Positions 1-9,600 of a stretch of DNA of 64,000 bases are shown piece by piece. Positions within the stretch are counted from its first letter, which is position 1, and each line of letters opens with the position of its first letter. The notes under the pieces were generated by a model, which was not told where the DNA came from, did no database searches, and was given only the letters and a program-made list of their open reading frames with translations. The translations under genes were made by a program, and so were the position numbers. This DNA comes from Paracoccaceae bacterium. Lineage in GTDB: Bacteria; Pseudomonadota; Alphaproteobacteria; Rhodobacterales; Rhodobacteraceae. The stretch lies in assembly GCA_003332035.1 (NCBI GenBank), contig QOQI01000001.1, positions 62,001 through 126,000 on the forward strand, written 5' to 3'.

Positions 1-907
1 TCGGTTTAACTGCAAATCTCACAATAATATCTTGTCCAGTGGATATACCGCCAAGTATACCGCCAGAATGGTTTGACGCATATTGAGGCTTCTTGTCTTC
101 ACTCATAAAAATTTCATCAGCATTTTGAGATCCTAAAAGTGATGCGGCATTCATCCCTTCGCCAATCTCCACACCTTTTACGGCGTTTATCGACATCATC
201 GCGGCCGCTAAGTCAGTATCAATCTTTCCATATATGGGGGCTCCTAAACCAGGAGATACATTTTTAGCTTTAATTTCGATTATGGCTCCAACGGAATCCC
301 GAGACTTTCTGATCTTTTCCAAATAGTCTTTCCACGTGTTAACGGCGTTCAAATCGGGGCACCAAAAAGGATTACTGTTAATTTGATTTAAATCAATTTT
401 GGATCTATCAATTTTCTGATCACCCATTTGCGTCATATAACCATATATTTCTAGATTGGGCGCCAAATGTTTCAGTACAAGTCGAGCTACCCCACCTGCC
501 GCAACCCGAGCAGCGGTTTCTCTAGCAGAAGATCTGCCACCACCACGATAATCTCGGATGCCATATTTCTGCCAGTACGTTATGTCTGCGTGACCAGGCC
601 GAAAAGTCTGAGCTATTTCGCTATAATCCTTTGATCTCTGATCAGTATTTTTAATGATTAATTGGATAGGTGTCCCTGTTGAAACCCCCTCGAACACACC
701 AGATAATATTTCAACACAATCTGGTTCATTCCTTTGGGTTGTGTATTTGTTTTGGCCTGGCTTTCTTTTATCCATCCAAATTTGTAATTTGTTCTGGTTG
801 ATTTCTATACCCGGAGGACACCCATCGATAGTTGCACCAAGACTTGGGCCGTGGCTCTCGCCCCAGGTTGTTACCTTATACATATGTCCAAAAGAATTCA
901 GGCTCAT
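1..907 (-). CDS. aroC: Chorismate synthase, 3' part beyond window
   Basis: Catalyses 5-enolpyruvylshikimate-3-phosphate to chorismate with reduced FMN, the last step of the shikimate pathway (cytoplasm). Reading the minus strand from the ATG at 907 gives an uninterrupted frame of about 302 residues running off the left edge. It begins [20 protein letters not shown], the family N-terminal signature, and later contains [10 protein letters not shown] and [19 protein letters not shown], the FMN/substrate-binding motifs. Family members are about 360 residues, so roughly 60 C-terminal residues lie outside. It is divergent from the thi operon. A second shikimate gene, aroQ, is at 48003-48458. Identification is firm; only the end is unseen. 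Confidence 0.96.
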   Translation of the reverse strand, partial: MSLNSFGHMYKVTTWGESHGPSLGATIDGCPPGIEINQNKLQIWMDKRKPGQNKYTTQRNEPDCVEILSGVFEGVSTGTPIQLIIKNTDQRSKDYSEIAQTFRPGHADITYWQKYGIRDYRGGGRSSARETAARVAAGGVARLVLKHLAPNLEIYGYMTQMGDQKIDRSKIDLNQINSNPFWCPDLNAVNTWKDYLEKIRKSRDSVGAIIEIKAKNVSPGLGAPIYGKIDTDLAAAMMSINAVKGVEIGEGMNAASLLGSQNADEIFMSEDKKPQYASNHSGGILGGISTGQDIIVRFAVKP

Positions 908-1057
908 TTTTGATAGCTTTCTTATATAAACATCCTGATACTGACTCTTCATACGCTGGGCAAGTGTTACACAAAAGTAAATTTTTTTCTTTTATTACCA
1001 AATAAAAGAATCCTCTATGTTTCTTGACCTTATTGAATTTTGTGATAAAGCCTCAAT

Positions 1058-1139
1058 TACCTCGGGGTGCCTTAAATCGGCTGAGATGCGAAAGCGAACC
1101 CGTATAACCTGAACCGGATAACGCCGGCGGAGGGAAGGA
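1058..1139 (+). promoter_or_regulatory. TPP riboswitch (THI element) aptamer
   Basis: Contains the conserved THI-box segments in order: CTCGGGGTGCC (1061-1071), CTGAGA (1081-1086), ACCCGTATAACCTGAACC (about 1098-1115), GGATAA (1116-1121), GCCGGCGGAGGGAAGG (1123-1138). This is the TPP-sensing aptamer. It lies 52 nt upstream of thiB, the first gene of a thiamine transporter, which is the expected target. No clear T-tract terminator follows. Instead a pyrimidine run can pair with the thiB Shine-Dalgarno sequence, suggesting control of translation (see the separate entry). A GATAAA (1044-1049) just upstream could be a -10 element, but no convincing -35 is visible. Confidence 0.95.
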
Positions 1140-1149
1140 ATAACTTCTT

Positions 1150-1186
1150 CAAGTTTGAACTTGCTCTCCCTGAAAAAATGAGGAGA
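1150..1186 (+). promoter_or_regulatory. Probable riboswitch expression platform masking the thiB RBS
   Basis: Between the aptamer and thiB are an inverted repeat, CAAGTT-TG-AACTTG (1150-1163), and TCTCC (1165-1169), which is the exact complement of GGAGA (1182-1186), the core of the thiB Shine-Dalgarno. The competing partner is AGGGA in the 3' arm of the aptamer (1131-1135), which is complementary to TCCCT (1167-1171). Inference: with TPP bound the aptamer arm is locked and the RBS is masked; without TPP the arm takes the pyrimidine run and frees the RBS. Confidence 0.55.
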
Positions 1187-1191
1187 TTAAA

Positions 1192-2169
1192 TTGAGATTT
1201 TTGATATTTTTGACGGGTATTTTTTTGGCAACATTTGCTTATGCCAACAGACCCGTACTAACAGTATATGCGCCTGATTATTTTGTTTCGGAGTGGGGAC
1301 CTGGCCCCTCTATAGAAGAAGCCTTTGAAAAAACTTGTGGATGTGATCTTAAGTTTTCAGCAGGGGATTTGGTGCCCCGGTTGATTTTAGAAGGGTCCAG
1401 TACCGAAGCTGATATTGTTATAGGTTTGAATACAGATGTAACAAAAAAAGCTCGAGAAACAGGTTTGTTTGCGCCCCACGAACAAAGTAATGAGTCTTTG
1501 TTTCTACCAATCAAATGGATTGATAACACATTTTTACCATTTAACTGGTCATATGTTTCATTCGTATATGACGAAACTAAGATTTCTCAGCCCCCAAAGA
1601 GTTTTGAAGACTTAGCAAATATGAAAGACGCCAAAATAGTTATACAGGACCCACGAAGCTCAATATCTGGTTTGGCTCTAGTCCTATGGATAAAGGAAGT
1701 TTATGGTGACAAAGCAGAAGAGTATTGGTCAAAACTGGCGCCTAACATTTTAACGGTGACTAAAGGCTGGTCAGAAGCCTATGGGCTCTTTACTTCAGGT
1801 GAAGCTGAAATAGTGCTGTCCTTCAACACCTCACCAGCTTACCATATTTCAGCGGAGGGGGACCAAACAAAAAAAGCAGCTATATTCGATGAGGGCCACT
1901 ATGCTTATTTTGAACTAGTTGGCAAATTACGTAACTCTGATCAACCCGAATTAGCGGAAAAATTTATGAAATTTGTTTTGTCTAATGAGTTCCAGACTCT
2001 AATTCCATTTACAAATTGGTCTTATCCCGCAGCCCAAGATAGATCAAATTGGCCAGAAGTTTTTGGGCAACTTCCTTATCCTAAAAGGGCATATTTTTTA
2101 AATGAGGCTAAGGCTGACAAGATGCGCAAAAAGGCTATAGAAGAATGGCGCACCGCACTGTCACAGTAA
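1192..2169 (+). CDS. thiB: Thiamine ABC transporter, substrate-binding protein
   Basis: Periplasmic binding protein that delivers thiamine/TPP to the ThiPQ importer. It has 325 residues, close to the ThiB norm. A hydrophobic N-terminus of about 18 residues ends in AYA before NRPVLTVYAPDYF, a typical signal-peptidase site. The rest matches the ThiB-type iron/thiamine-binding fold. The start is the rare TTG at 1192, chosen because AGGAGA (1181-1186) sits 5 nt upstream and the signal peptide begins there. A six-codon reading frame (ATG at 1178) ends in a TGA that overlaps this TTG. It is first in a three-gene operon, its 3' end overlaps thiP by 25 nt, and it is controlled by the upstream TPP riboswitch. 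Specificity rests mainly on the riboswitch. Confidence 0.9.
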   Translation: MRFLIFLTGIFLATFAYANRPVLTVYAPDYFVSEWGPGPSIEEAFEKTCGCDLKFSAGDLVPRLILEGSSTEADIVIGLNTDVTKKARETGLFAPHEQSNESLFLPIKWIDNTFLPFNWSYVSFVYDETKISQPPKSFEDLANMKDAKIVIQDPRSSISGLALVLWIKEVYGDKAEEYWSKLAPNILTVTKGWSEAYGLFTSGEAEIVLSFNTSPAYHISAEGDQTKKAAIFDEGHYAYFELVGKLRNSDQPELAEKFMKFVLSNEFQTLIPFTNWSYPAAQDRSNWPEVFGQLPYPKRAYFLNEAKADKMRKKAIEEWRTALSQ

Positions 2170-3647
2170 TAAGCTCTTTATTTTTGGTGGGCCTATTACT
2201 AGGCCCGCTAATGTTCCTTATACATTTTAGTGGTTTATCACTGAACTTAACTAGCTCCGATATGGCTGCTATTGAGTTTACATTCGTTCAGGCCGCTTAC
2301 TCAGCAACCCTATCTACGGTACTAGCCATTCCAGTTGCTAAGGCACTTCAAAGGCAGAATTTTTGGGGGAAACAATTAGTAGTATTATTCTTAGGTGCAC
2401 CATTTATTTTACCTGTAATTGTCGCTGTTTTGGGCTTGATTTTAGTTTTTGGCAATAATGGTGTAATTAATAATATTTTAAATTTTTTTGGTTTTGAACC
2501 CTTTAAAATTTATGGTTTGTGGGGTGTGGTACTGGCACATGTATTTTTCAACCTTCCACTAGCAATTAGAATTATACTTCAAGGCTTGAATGATGTTCCT
2601 GGCGAACAATACAGGCTTATTTTGTCTTTAAAACTGTCTTTGAGTCAAAAATTCTTTGCCTTGGATTGGCCCGTCTTGAAAAAAGTTTGTCCAAGCATTT
2701 GGGCAGTTGTATTCGCAATTTGTCTTTCTAGTTTTGCTGTAGCTTTAACTTTGGGTGGAGGTCCAAAAGCCACAACTGTCGAATTAGCTATATATCAGTC
2801 ATTTTTTTATGATTTAGACTTTGCAAAAGCGGCACAATTAGCTCTGGTTCAAGTCTTTTTGGTTTTTAGTGTTGTTGTAGCCAGTCAATTTATAATCAGA
2901 CCAGAAACGGTTTTGGGTCTCAATATTAAAATCTTTAATTATAGTCACTCCAGATTCGAAAAAATCCTGGATTTTCTTATTATAGTTGTAACGTTACTTT
3001 TTATACTAACTCCGATATCAGTGATTTTTTTCTTTGGCTCTGCGGGTATCTTTTCCTTACCACCATCTGTATTTAAAGCAGCAATTTTATCAGTGCAAAT
3101 AGCTTTATTGTCGTCTTTTATGTCTGTGTTTTTGGGTCTGTGTTTGACGACAAAAATAGGAGAGGTGGTTGGTTCCCTTGGTATTGCAGTCTCACCAATA
3201 GTGATGGGCGCGGGCACATTCTTAATGCTTAAAAACTTTGGAAACCCGTATCTATTAGCTATCCCAGTCACTGCTACAGTGAATGCACTAATATCTTTGC
3301 CCTTTGTCATTAGAATATTAAAACCACCAGCAGAAGAGATAAGAACAGAATTTGATAACTTGTCTCGTGCGATAGGGTTGGCTGGTATTTATTGGATTTG
3401 GTGGGTTTATCTTCGAAGGCTTAAGAGGCCAATTGGGTTTTCATTAGGCTTGGCTGCAGCTCTGTCTATGGGTGATTTGGGGGTGATAGTATTGTTTGGT
3501 TCGGGGGAAATAGCTACTTTACCATTGAAAATATATCAGCTCATGGGGTCTTATAGATCGGAAGAGGCTTTGGCTTCTGCCTTGCTCCTATCTTTGCTGG
3601 CATTTGGAAGCTTTGCCGTTTTTGACAGAATTGGTCGTATGCTATGA
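2145..3647 (+). CDS. thiP: Thiamine ABC transporter, permease (fused two-domain)
   Basis: Inner-membrane permease of the thiamine importer. At 500 residues it has the double-length architecture of ThiP, with two binding-protein-dependent permease halves in one chain, each rich in hydrophobic helices. A coupling (EAA-like) loop is visible in the first half near residues 150-175 (GLNDVPGEQYRL) and again in the second half near residues 395-425 (NLSRAIGLAGI). The first helix starts almost at the N-terminus. The start at 2145 lies inside thiB (25-nt overlap), and the stop overlaps the thiQ start (ATGA), implying translational coupling. Iron(III) permeases look similar; the riboswitch and thiB favour thiamine. 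Confidence 0.9.
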   Translation: MAHRTVTVISSLFLVGLLLGPLMFLIHFSGLSLNLTSSDMAAIEFTFVQAAYSATLSTVLAIPVAKALQRQNFWGKQLVVLFLGAPFILPVIVAVLGLILVFGNNGVINNILNFFGFEPFKIYGLWGVVLAHVFFNLPLAIRIILQGLNDVPGEQYRLILSLKLSLSQKFFALDWPVLKKVCPSIWAVVFAICLSSFAVALTLGGGPKATTVELAIYQSFFYDLDFAKAAQLALVQVFLVFSVVVASQFIIRPETVLGLNIKIFNYSHSRFEKILDFLIIVVTLLFILTPISVIFFFGSAGIFSLPPSVFKAAILSVQIALLSSFMSVFLGLCLTTKIGEVVGSLGIAVSPIVMGAGTFLMLKNFGNPYLLAIPVTATVNALISLPFVIRILKPPAEEIRTEFDNLSRAIGLAGIYWIWWVYLRRLKRPIGFSLGLAAALSMGDLGVIVLFGSGEIATLPLKIYQLMGSYRSEEALASALLLSLLAFGSFAVFDRIGRML

Positions 3648-4327
3648 TTAGGTTTGATAACGTCATCATAAATATTGGTGATTTTCAGCTAACAGTGAAT
3701 ATGACAGTACAAAAAGGCTTTGTCACAGTGATAGGGCACTCTGGCGCGGGAAAGTCGACGCTTCTCTTATCGCTCAGCGGACATCAGGACTTAGCTTCTG
3801 GTAAAATTTTTGTAGATCAGAACCGGATAGATTTGCTTCCTCCAAATCAACGTCCGTGCTCTGTCATTTTTCAAGATTTTAATTTGTTTCCGCATCTTTC
3901 TATCGCCGAAAATTTAAATTTGGTTTGTGGCAATAAATTTTTTGTTTCTAAGGCTGCCAGAAAAAAAATTCAAAAGGTATTAGAAAAAGTGGGTATAGCC
4001 GAATTAATTGATCGGCTGCCTTCAGAAATGTCTGGTGGACAGCAAAGTCGAGCTGCACTAGCGCGAGTACTTTTACAAAGGAACCCCATTTTATTACTCG
4101 ATGAGCCGTTCTCTGCGCTTGGACCCAATCAGAAGTCAGAGCTCATTGAGTTAGTTTATAGTTTATCAAAAGAACAAGATATTACGGTATTGCTAATTAC
4201 TCACGACCCGAAAGATGCAAAGCAAATTCCATGTCATTGCATTGTAGTTAAAGATAAAAAGGCATTAGGTCCTTTTGAAACATCAGAGGCGTTGAGCGAA
4301 GATGGGCCGCTAAAAGGCTATTTGTAA
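3644..4327 (+). CDS. thiQ: Thiamine ABC transporter, ATP-binding protein
   Basis: Cytoplasmic ATPase of the thiamine importer, 227 residues. All nucleotide-binding elements are present: Walker A GHSGAGKST (31-39), Q-loop Gln77, signature SGGQQSRAALAR (130-141), Walker B ILLLDEP (about 149-155), and switch His187 in LITHD. It is last in thiBPQ, with a 4-nt overlap with thiP. Its stop is 3 nt from the end of the convergent hslU, leaving no room for a stand-alone terminator. Confidence 0.93.
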   Translation: MIRFDNVIINIGDFQLTVNMTVQKGFVTVIGHSGAGKSTLLLSLSGHQDLASGKIFVDQNRIDLLPPNQRPCSVIFQDFNLFPHLSIAENLNLVCGNKFFVSKAARKKIQKVLEKVGIAELIDRLPSEMSGGQQSRAALARVLLQRNPILLLDEPFSALGPNQKSELIELVYSLSKEQDITVLLITHDPKDAKQIPCHCIVVKDKKALGPFETSEALSEDGPLKGYL

Positions 4328-4330
4328 AAT

Positions 4331-5638
4331 TCAGAGAACATATCTGCTGAGATCGGTGCTTTTACTAAGCTCTCCAACATGTTTTTCAACAAAGGCGACG
4401 TCAACTTTTACTTTCGATCCCGATTTATCGGGAGCGGTAAACGAAAGCTCCTCGAAGACTCGTTCTAGAACAGTATATAGTCTACGGGCACCAATATTTT
4501 CTACAGAGTGATTAACTTCAGCAGCAATCTTTGCTAACGCTTGGATTCCATCATCTGAGAAAGAAACCTCTACACCCTCCGTACCCATTAGTGCCGAATA
4601 TTGCCGGGTCAAAGCGTTATCTGTTTCAGTTAAGATTCGTATAAAGTCATCTTCTGTGAGTGCTCTTAACTCTACTCGGATTGGAAGCCGTCCCTGTAAT
4701 TCTGGCAATAAATCAGAGGGTTTGGAAACATGAAATGCCCCTGATGCTATGAAAAGGATATGATCAGTCTTTATTGGCCCATGTTTTGTACTAACGGTTG
4801 TTCCTTCAATAAGTGGTAGAAGGTCACGCTGTACACCTTCACGACTAACATCTGCACCCCTTGCATCGCTTCGTGCACAAACCTTATCTATCTCATCCAG
4901 GAATACGATACCATTTTCTTGAACAGTATCTAAAGCTGTCCGAGTGATAACTTCGTCATCTAATATTTTATCAGCCTCTTCGCTTAACAAAATATTGTGG
5001 CTTTCTGAAACGGTCATTTTACGTCGAGTTTTACGACCTCCCATAGCTTTTCCAAATATATCGCCGATATTCATCATGCCCATCTGAGACCCTGGTTGTC
5101 CTGGGATATCAAGCATGGACATAGGGTTGGAAGTATCAGTGACATCCAATTCTATTTCTGTCTCGTCAAGCTCACCACTTAGTAGCTTTTTGCGAAACAT
5201 TTCACGCGTAGAGTCTCTAGCATCTGTGCCTGCTATAGCGTCCAACACTCGGTTTTCAGCAGCTTTTTGGGCCTTAGCTTTCACGTCTTCCCTCATATAC
5301 TCTCTGGTGTCGTTAATAGCAGCATCCACTAAATCTCGAACAATTTGCTCAACATCTCGGCCAACATATCCAACTTCAGTGAACTTCGTTGCTTCAACTT
5401 TTATAAATGGAGCTCGCGCCAACTTTGCTAAACGTCTACTTATTTCAGTTTTTCCTACACCAGTAGGACCGATCATAAGAATATTCTTTGGATAGACTTC
5501 ATCACGCAAGTCGTTAGATAACTGTTTCCTTCTCCAACGCGATCTCAACGCTACAGCCACAGCGCGCTTTGCATCATTTTGGCCAATAATAAACCGGTCT
5601 AGCTCGGAGACGATTTCACGTGGTGTAAGGTCTGTCAT
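4331..5638 (-). CDS. hslU: ATP-dependent protease ATPase subunit HslU
   Basis: AAA+ unfoldase that feeds substrates to the HslV peptidase in the cytoplasm. It has 435 residues, the usual length. Visible features are Walker A GPTGVGKT (57-64), pore loop GYVG (90-93), a variable I-domain around residues 110-230, Walker B FLDEID near residue 250, and the C-terminal sensor/ClpB-D2-like region ending in SRYVL, the tail that docks into HslV. The start at 5638 has AGGGGA a few bases upstream. It is directly downstream of hslV, as in most proteobacteria, in a minus-strand run that begins at tsaE. Confidence 0.97.
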   Translation of the reverse strand: MTDLTPREIVSELDRFIIGQNDAKRAVAVALRSRWRRKQLSNDLRDEVYPKNILMIGPTGVGKTEISRRLAKLARAPFIKVEATKFTEVGYVGRDVEQIVRDLVDAAINDTREYMREDVKAKAQKAAENRVLDAIAGTDARDSTREMFRKKLLSGELDETEIELDVTDTSNPMSMLDIPGQPGSQMGMMNIGDIFGKAMGGRKTRRKMTVSESHNILLSEEADKILDDEVITRTALDTVQENGIVFLDEIDKVCARSDARGADVSREGVQRDLLPLIEGTTVSTKHGPIKTDHILFIASGAFHVSKPSDLLPELQGRLPIRVELRALTEDDFIRILTETDNALTRQYSALMGTEGVEVSFSDDGIQALAKIAAEVNHSVENIGARRLYTVLERVFEELSFTAPDKSGSKVKVDVAFVEKHVGELSKSTDLSRYVL

Positions 5639-5703
5639 TTATTCCCCTAGCTTGATCATTTTTGGTAATTGTAGCCGTTTGATATATTCAAAGGTAACTA
5701 TCT

Positions 5704-6255
5704 TCAAAGAGTTTCTATAGTTAAATTTCCATTAGTGTATACACAAATATCTGCTGCTATAGCCATGGCTTCACGCGCAACAGCCTCAGCTGATTTTTTG
5801 GTATTCATCATGCCTCTAGCTGCCGCTAAAGCGTAATTACCACCTGAACCGATTGCGGCAACATTATGTTCAGGCTCTAAGACATCTCCAGCACCGGTTA
5901 TTACCAAAAGACTTTCACCATCGGTAACGATAAGCATCGCTTCTAATTTTTGCAAATATTTGTCAGTTCTCCAATCTTTTGCAAGCTCAACAGATGCCCT
6001 AGCAAGCTGGCCGGGCATTGCTTCTAGTTTGGCCTCTAAGCGCTCTAATAGAGTGAAGGCGTCTGCAGTTGATCCAGCGAACCCACAAATCACATCAAAA
6101 CCACCGGGTGATAGTTTTCGAACCTTTCTAGCGCTACCTTTTATAACAGTTTGACCCAAGCTAACTTGTCCATCGCCAGCGATAACGACTTTACCGTCCT
6201 TTTTGACGCCAATAATTGTCGTTCCATGCCAGTTGGGGAAATCACTTGATGACAT
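5704..6255 (-). CDS. hslV: ATP-dependent protease peptidase subunit HslV
   Basis: Threonine peptidase of the HslUV complex, 183 residues. The N-terminus has an 11-residue propeptide ([11 protein letters not shown]) followed by [19 protein letters not shown], so the catalytic Thr is residue 12 after autoprocessing. A propeptide of this kind is typical of alphaproteobacterial HslV, while the enterobacterial enzyme starts directly at the Thr. The GSGG motif and C-terminal YTNGN segment are present. AAGGA precedes the ATG. It lies 24 nt downstream of trxA and 65 nt upstream of hslU. Confidence 0.97.
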   Translation of the reverse strand: MSSSDFPNWHGTTIIGVKKDGKVVIAGDGQVSLGQTVIKGSARKVRKLSPGGFDVICGFAGSTADAFTLLERLEAKLEAMPGQLARASVELAKDWRTDKYLQKLEAMLIVTDGESLLVITGAGDVLEPEHNVAAIGSGGNYALAAARGMMNTKKSAEAVAREAMAIAADICVYTNGNLTIETL

Positions 6256-6278
6256 AGCCTGTCCTTAAAATTAAATTA

Positions 6279-6599
6279 CTAAATGCTATCGTCTATCCAG
6301 CTTTGAAGTGCTGCTTTGGGGGCGGCACCAGCCCTATTTGATACAACTTCACCATCTTTAAAAATAAATAAAGCAGGGATTCCTCTTACACCCATTGATG
6401 CTGCTGCGTTAGGATTGTTATCAACATCAACTTTGGCAATTTTAATTTTTCCTTCGTACTCGGCAGACAACTCTTCTAAAGCTGGTCCGATTTGCTTACA
6501 TGGCCCACACCATTCAGCCCAAAAATCCACAACAACGGGTATTGTTGAATTGCGAACTTCTGCTTCAAATGTATCGTCTGTTACTGCTACCGTGCTCAT
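6279..6599 (-). CDS. trxA: Thioredoxin
   Basis: Cytoplasmic disulfide reductase, 106 residues. The active site is WCGPC (Cys31 and Cys34) in [14 protein letters not shown], and the cis-proline segment reads [12 protein letters not shown] strong Shine-Dalgarno, AGGAG, lies 6 nt before the ATG. It follows addA by 59 nt in the same orientation, a placement I recall from Rhodobacterales. Confidence 0.97.
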   Translation of the reverse strand: MSTVAVTDDTFEAEVRNSTIPVVVDFWAEWCGPCKQIGPALEELSAEYEGKIKIAKVDVDNNPNAAASMGVRGIPALFIFKDGEVVSNRAGAAPKAALQSWIDDSI

Positions 6600-6658
6600 T
6601 TATTTACTCCTGATGAAACGTAATTTTAAAGTAAGAAGTGCAAAGCGAAACGTCAAGA

Positions 6659-9600
6659 TCAGGAACTATCAAGATTGTTATAATCTAATAAATCTTTTTT
6701 TATAAAATCTAGCTTTCTGATTGCAGTCCATAATATGTAGCAGCCTACTTCTTTATCGGGAAATATTTCCTTAATAGCCAGTCTGTACGCCGCCATTTGC
6801 CTTAGAATACCAAGTGGAATGTTATCTACAGTTTTGGGAACGGTCGAGTTGGTTTTGAAATCTATAATCTGAACACTGTTACTTCCAATTATAAGGCGAT
6901 CGATTATACCATAGATTTTTTGATTTTTTAAATTTGATAAGTGAGCTGAGAAGGGTACCTCACTTAGGACATTTTCGTCGAAGATATATGAAAATTTTGG
7001 ATCATTTAAAACTGATAACGCCTCTTCAATAGCGTTTGTAACCTCAGGAGATCCGTCAAATAGTCTGTTGGCTTTAAGCATTTTTAATGAATGCTCCTGC
7101 CAAACTTCAGAAGCATATTTCGGAAGCAACTCAAGTAATTTGTGTACACGCGAACCGTGAAGAGTTGCTTCTTCTTCAGTTAGACCGTTTCCTTTTGATA
7201 GTGTTTTGGAGCCCCCCAGGTCTGAAGGAATAAGATACCTTGGTCTTATTTTATTTACAAAATTCGGCTTTTTGATCCAATCAGGTAATCTATTTTTTGG
7301 ACTTAATGACTGATGGTCTTTTTCTTCTCCTTTAAGAAACCAATTACCTTCTTCCAGTCTAAGCCCTTCTCCCGTGGGAAATTTTTGTTTTTTTGCACCG
7401 GAGGTTTGTAAACTATTTTTTATTTGCTCATACCAACATTTATCATCGAGTTCACCCGCAGACATTGCAATGAACCAAGTTTCAGCTCTGGTTATTGCAA
7501 CATAGAGTAGCCGGCTCCTCTCAGCCTCCAGCCCATCAAATTTTTTTGATTTAATTTCCTTTTCAATATTGTGAGCTTCGCTAATTTTACTATTCCAGAC
7601 TGCGATTTTTTCTCCCACCAGGATTTTATCGCGGAACTCAACTTTCCTTTTTTGAGTTTCTGGTAATATGACGATTGGGGATTCAAGACCTTTGGCACCG
7701 TGTATAGTCATAACGCGTATCTGATTTTTTTGGCTGCTTAACTGCCTTTTAATTTCAAAACCAGAGGTTGAAACCCATGACAAAAAGCCCGTTAAGCTAG
7801 GTGTTTCTTGTTTTTCATAATCAATGGATAGGGAAAGCAAAGCATCTATAGCGTCTTCTGCTTCAACTCCTAAGCGTGATATCAGATTGGCCCGCCCTTC
7901 ATATTGATTTAGCATTTTTTCAAGAAGTTCATAAGGTCTCAGGTAATCAATACTATATATTAGATTATTTAAAACTGAATACTCATGCCTAAAAACGTGG
8001 GACCTTTTTTTAAGCTCTTCCCATAAAAATCTGTCTTGCCGATCGTGCGCTAAATTAAAAAGCTGTTTTTCACTCCAGTTGAATAAAGGTGATTTTAATA
8101 CAGTTGCCAATGATAGGTCGTCTTGTGGCGTAGATAAAAATGACAGCAAAGCAATAAGGTCTTTTACCGCAAGCTCCTCCATAAGTTTTAAGCGGTCAGC
8201 TCCCAAAATAGGAAGACCTCTTTTTTTGCATGCCTTGATTATTTCATGAAATAAAACCGATCGACGCTGGACCAGTATTAAAAAGTCCCCAGCTCTGATT
8301 TTACGCATAATATAATCATTGCCAGTTCTCTCAGGAATTAAGTTTTTAGAAGATATTAAAGTGTTAATTTGGTCTGCAATTAAGTTTGCTAACCTTACCC
8401 TTTCATCTTCTTTTCCTGGCATATCTACGGGGCTTTGCCACTCTGTATCTTTTGGTTGCTCGGCTTTGTTTATTGCTGGCCAGAGATCAACTCGGCCCGG
8501 TAGTTTGGAAAAAAATGAAATATGCCCCTCCGAGCCCCCGAGCTCATTTGGTTGCTTTACTTCCGGTTTATCTAGTATCTTATCAACAAACTTTAGAATT
8601 GTAGGGGATGATCTAAAAGAATATTGTAAACTTAATTCTTTTAAAGGTTTAGCCGCTTCCTCAAATCGTTTTTTAAACTCTTTTTGGATCCGATTAAGCT
8701 CAGAAGTATCCGCACCTTGGAAAGAATAAATTGATTGTTTTTTGTCACCAACAACAAATAGAGTCCGATTTGTTTTGTCACGAGATCCTTCTCCTGCATA
8801 AAACTCCTGCGATAGCTTTTCTATAATCTTCCACTGTGTAGGGCTTGTATCTTGCGCTTCATCAATAAGAATATGATCGATACCTCCATCTAATCGATAC
8901 AACACCCAAGCTGCTATGGAAGGATCTACTAGAAGGTTTTGTGCTTTTAAAATAAGGTCATCAAAATCTAACCAACCACGAAGTAATTTTTCATTTGTAT
9001 AATGGCTAAGAAAAACTCTCGAGAAATCATAAAGTGCACATATTTTTTCTGATGCCTCATATGCAATTCTTGTTTGTCGAAAAACTTCTATTCTTTCCGC
9101 TAATTTGTTTAAATCCTTCATATGTGAATTTAAAAACTCGTCCTGAACAGATTTAGAGGCTAAACTATTAATTTTAGCACTGTATTCGGGTCTTTTTGTC
9201 GAGCTGTTTTTATATAGTAAAATATCTTCTAAAGTTTTTAAAAATTCTAAATTTACAGACCCTATATTTGAAAGTTTTCTTGCAGCGGCTTTATCTCGAA
9301 CCCCACCATTCTCCATGCCCGATTTTAAAATTTTTACAAGCTTGAGATCTTCAATATTAAAGTGATTATTTAAACATTGGTCAAAAGACTCATTAATACG
9401 CAACCCAAACTCTAAATGAATTTCAGAATGACTTTTACGCTCTGATAAAATAGTACGATTTTTTAAAATATCTGTTAGCAAGTCTTTCAAATTAAAATCA
9501 CTTATGAATTTTGAGATGTTGGTCAACGAGATGGAACTAAGTTCATCTGCTGATATTTTTTCTAAAATTTCTGTACACAAGGCTTGGGTTGTCCATTCGT

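Noticed and set aside
654-929. 91-codon plus-strand reading frame
   Set aside because: Antisense to the clearly coding 5' part of aroC.
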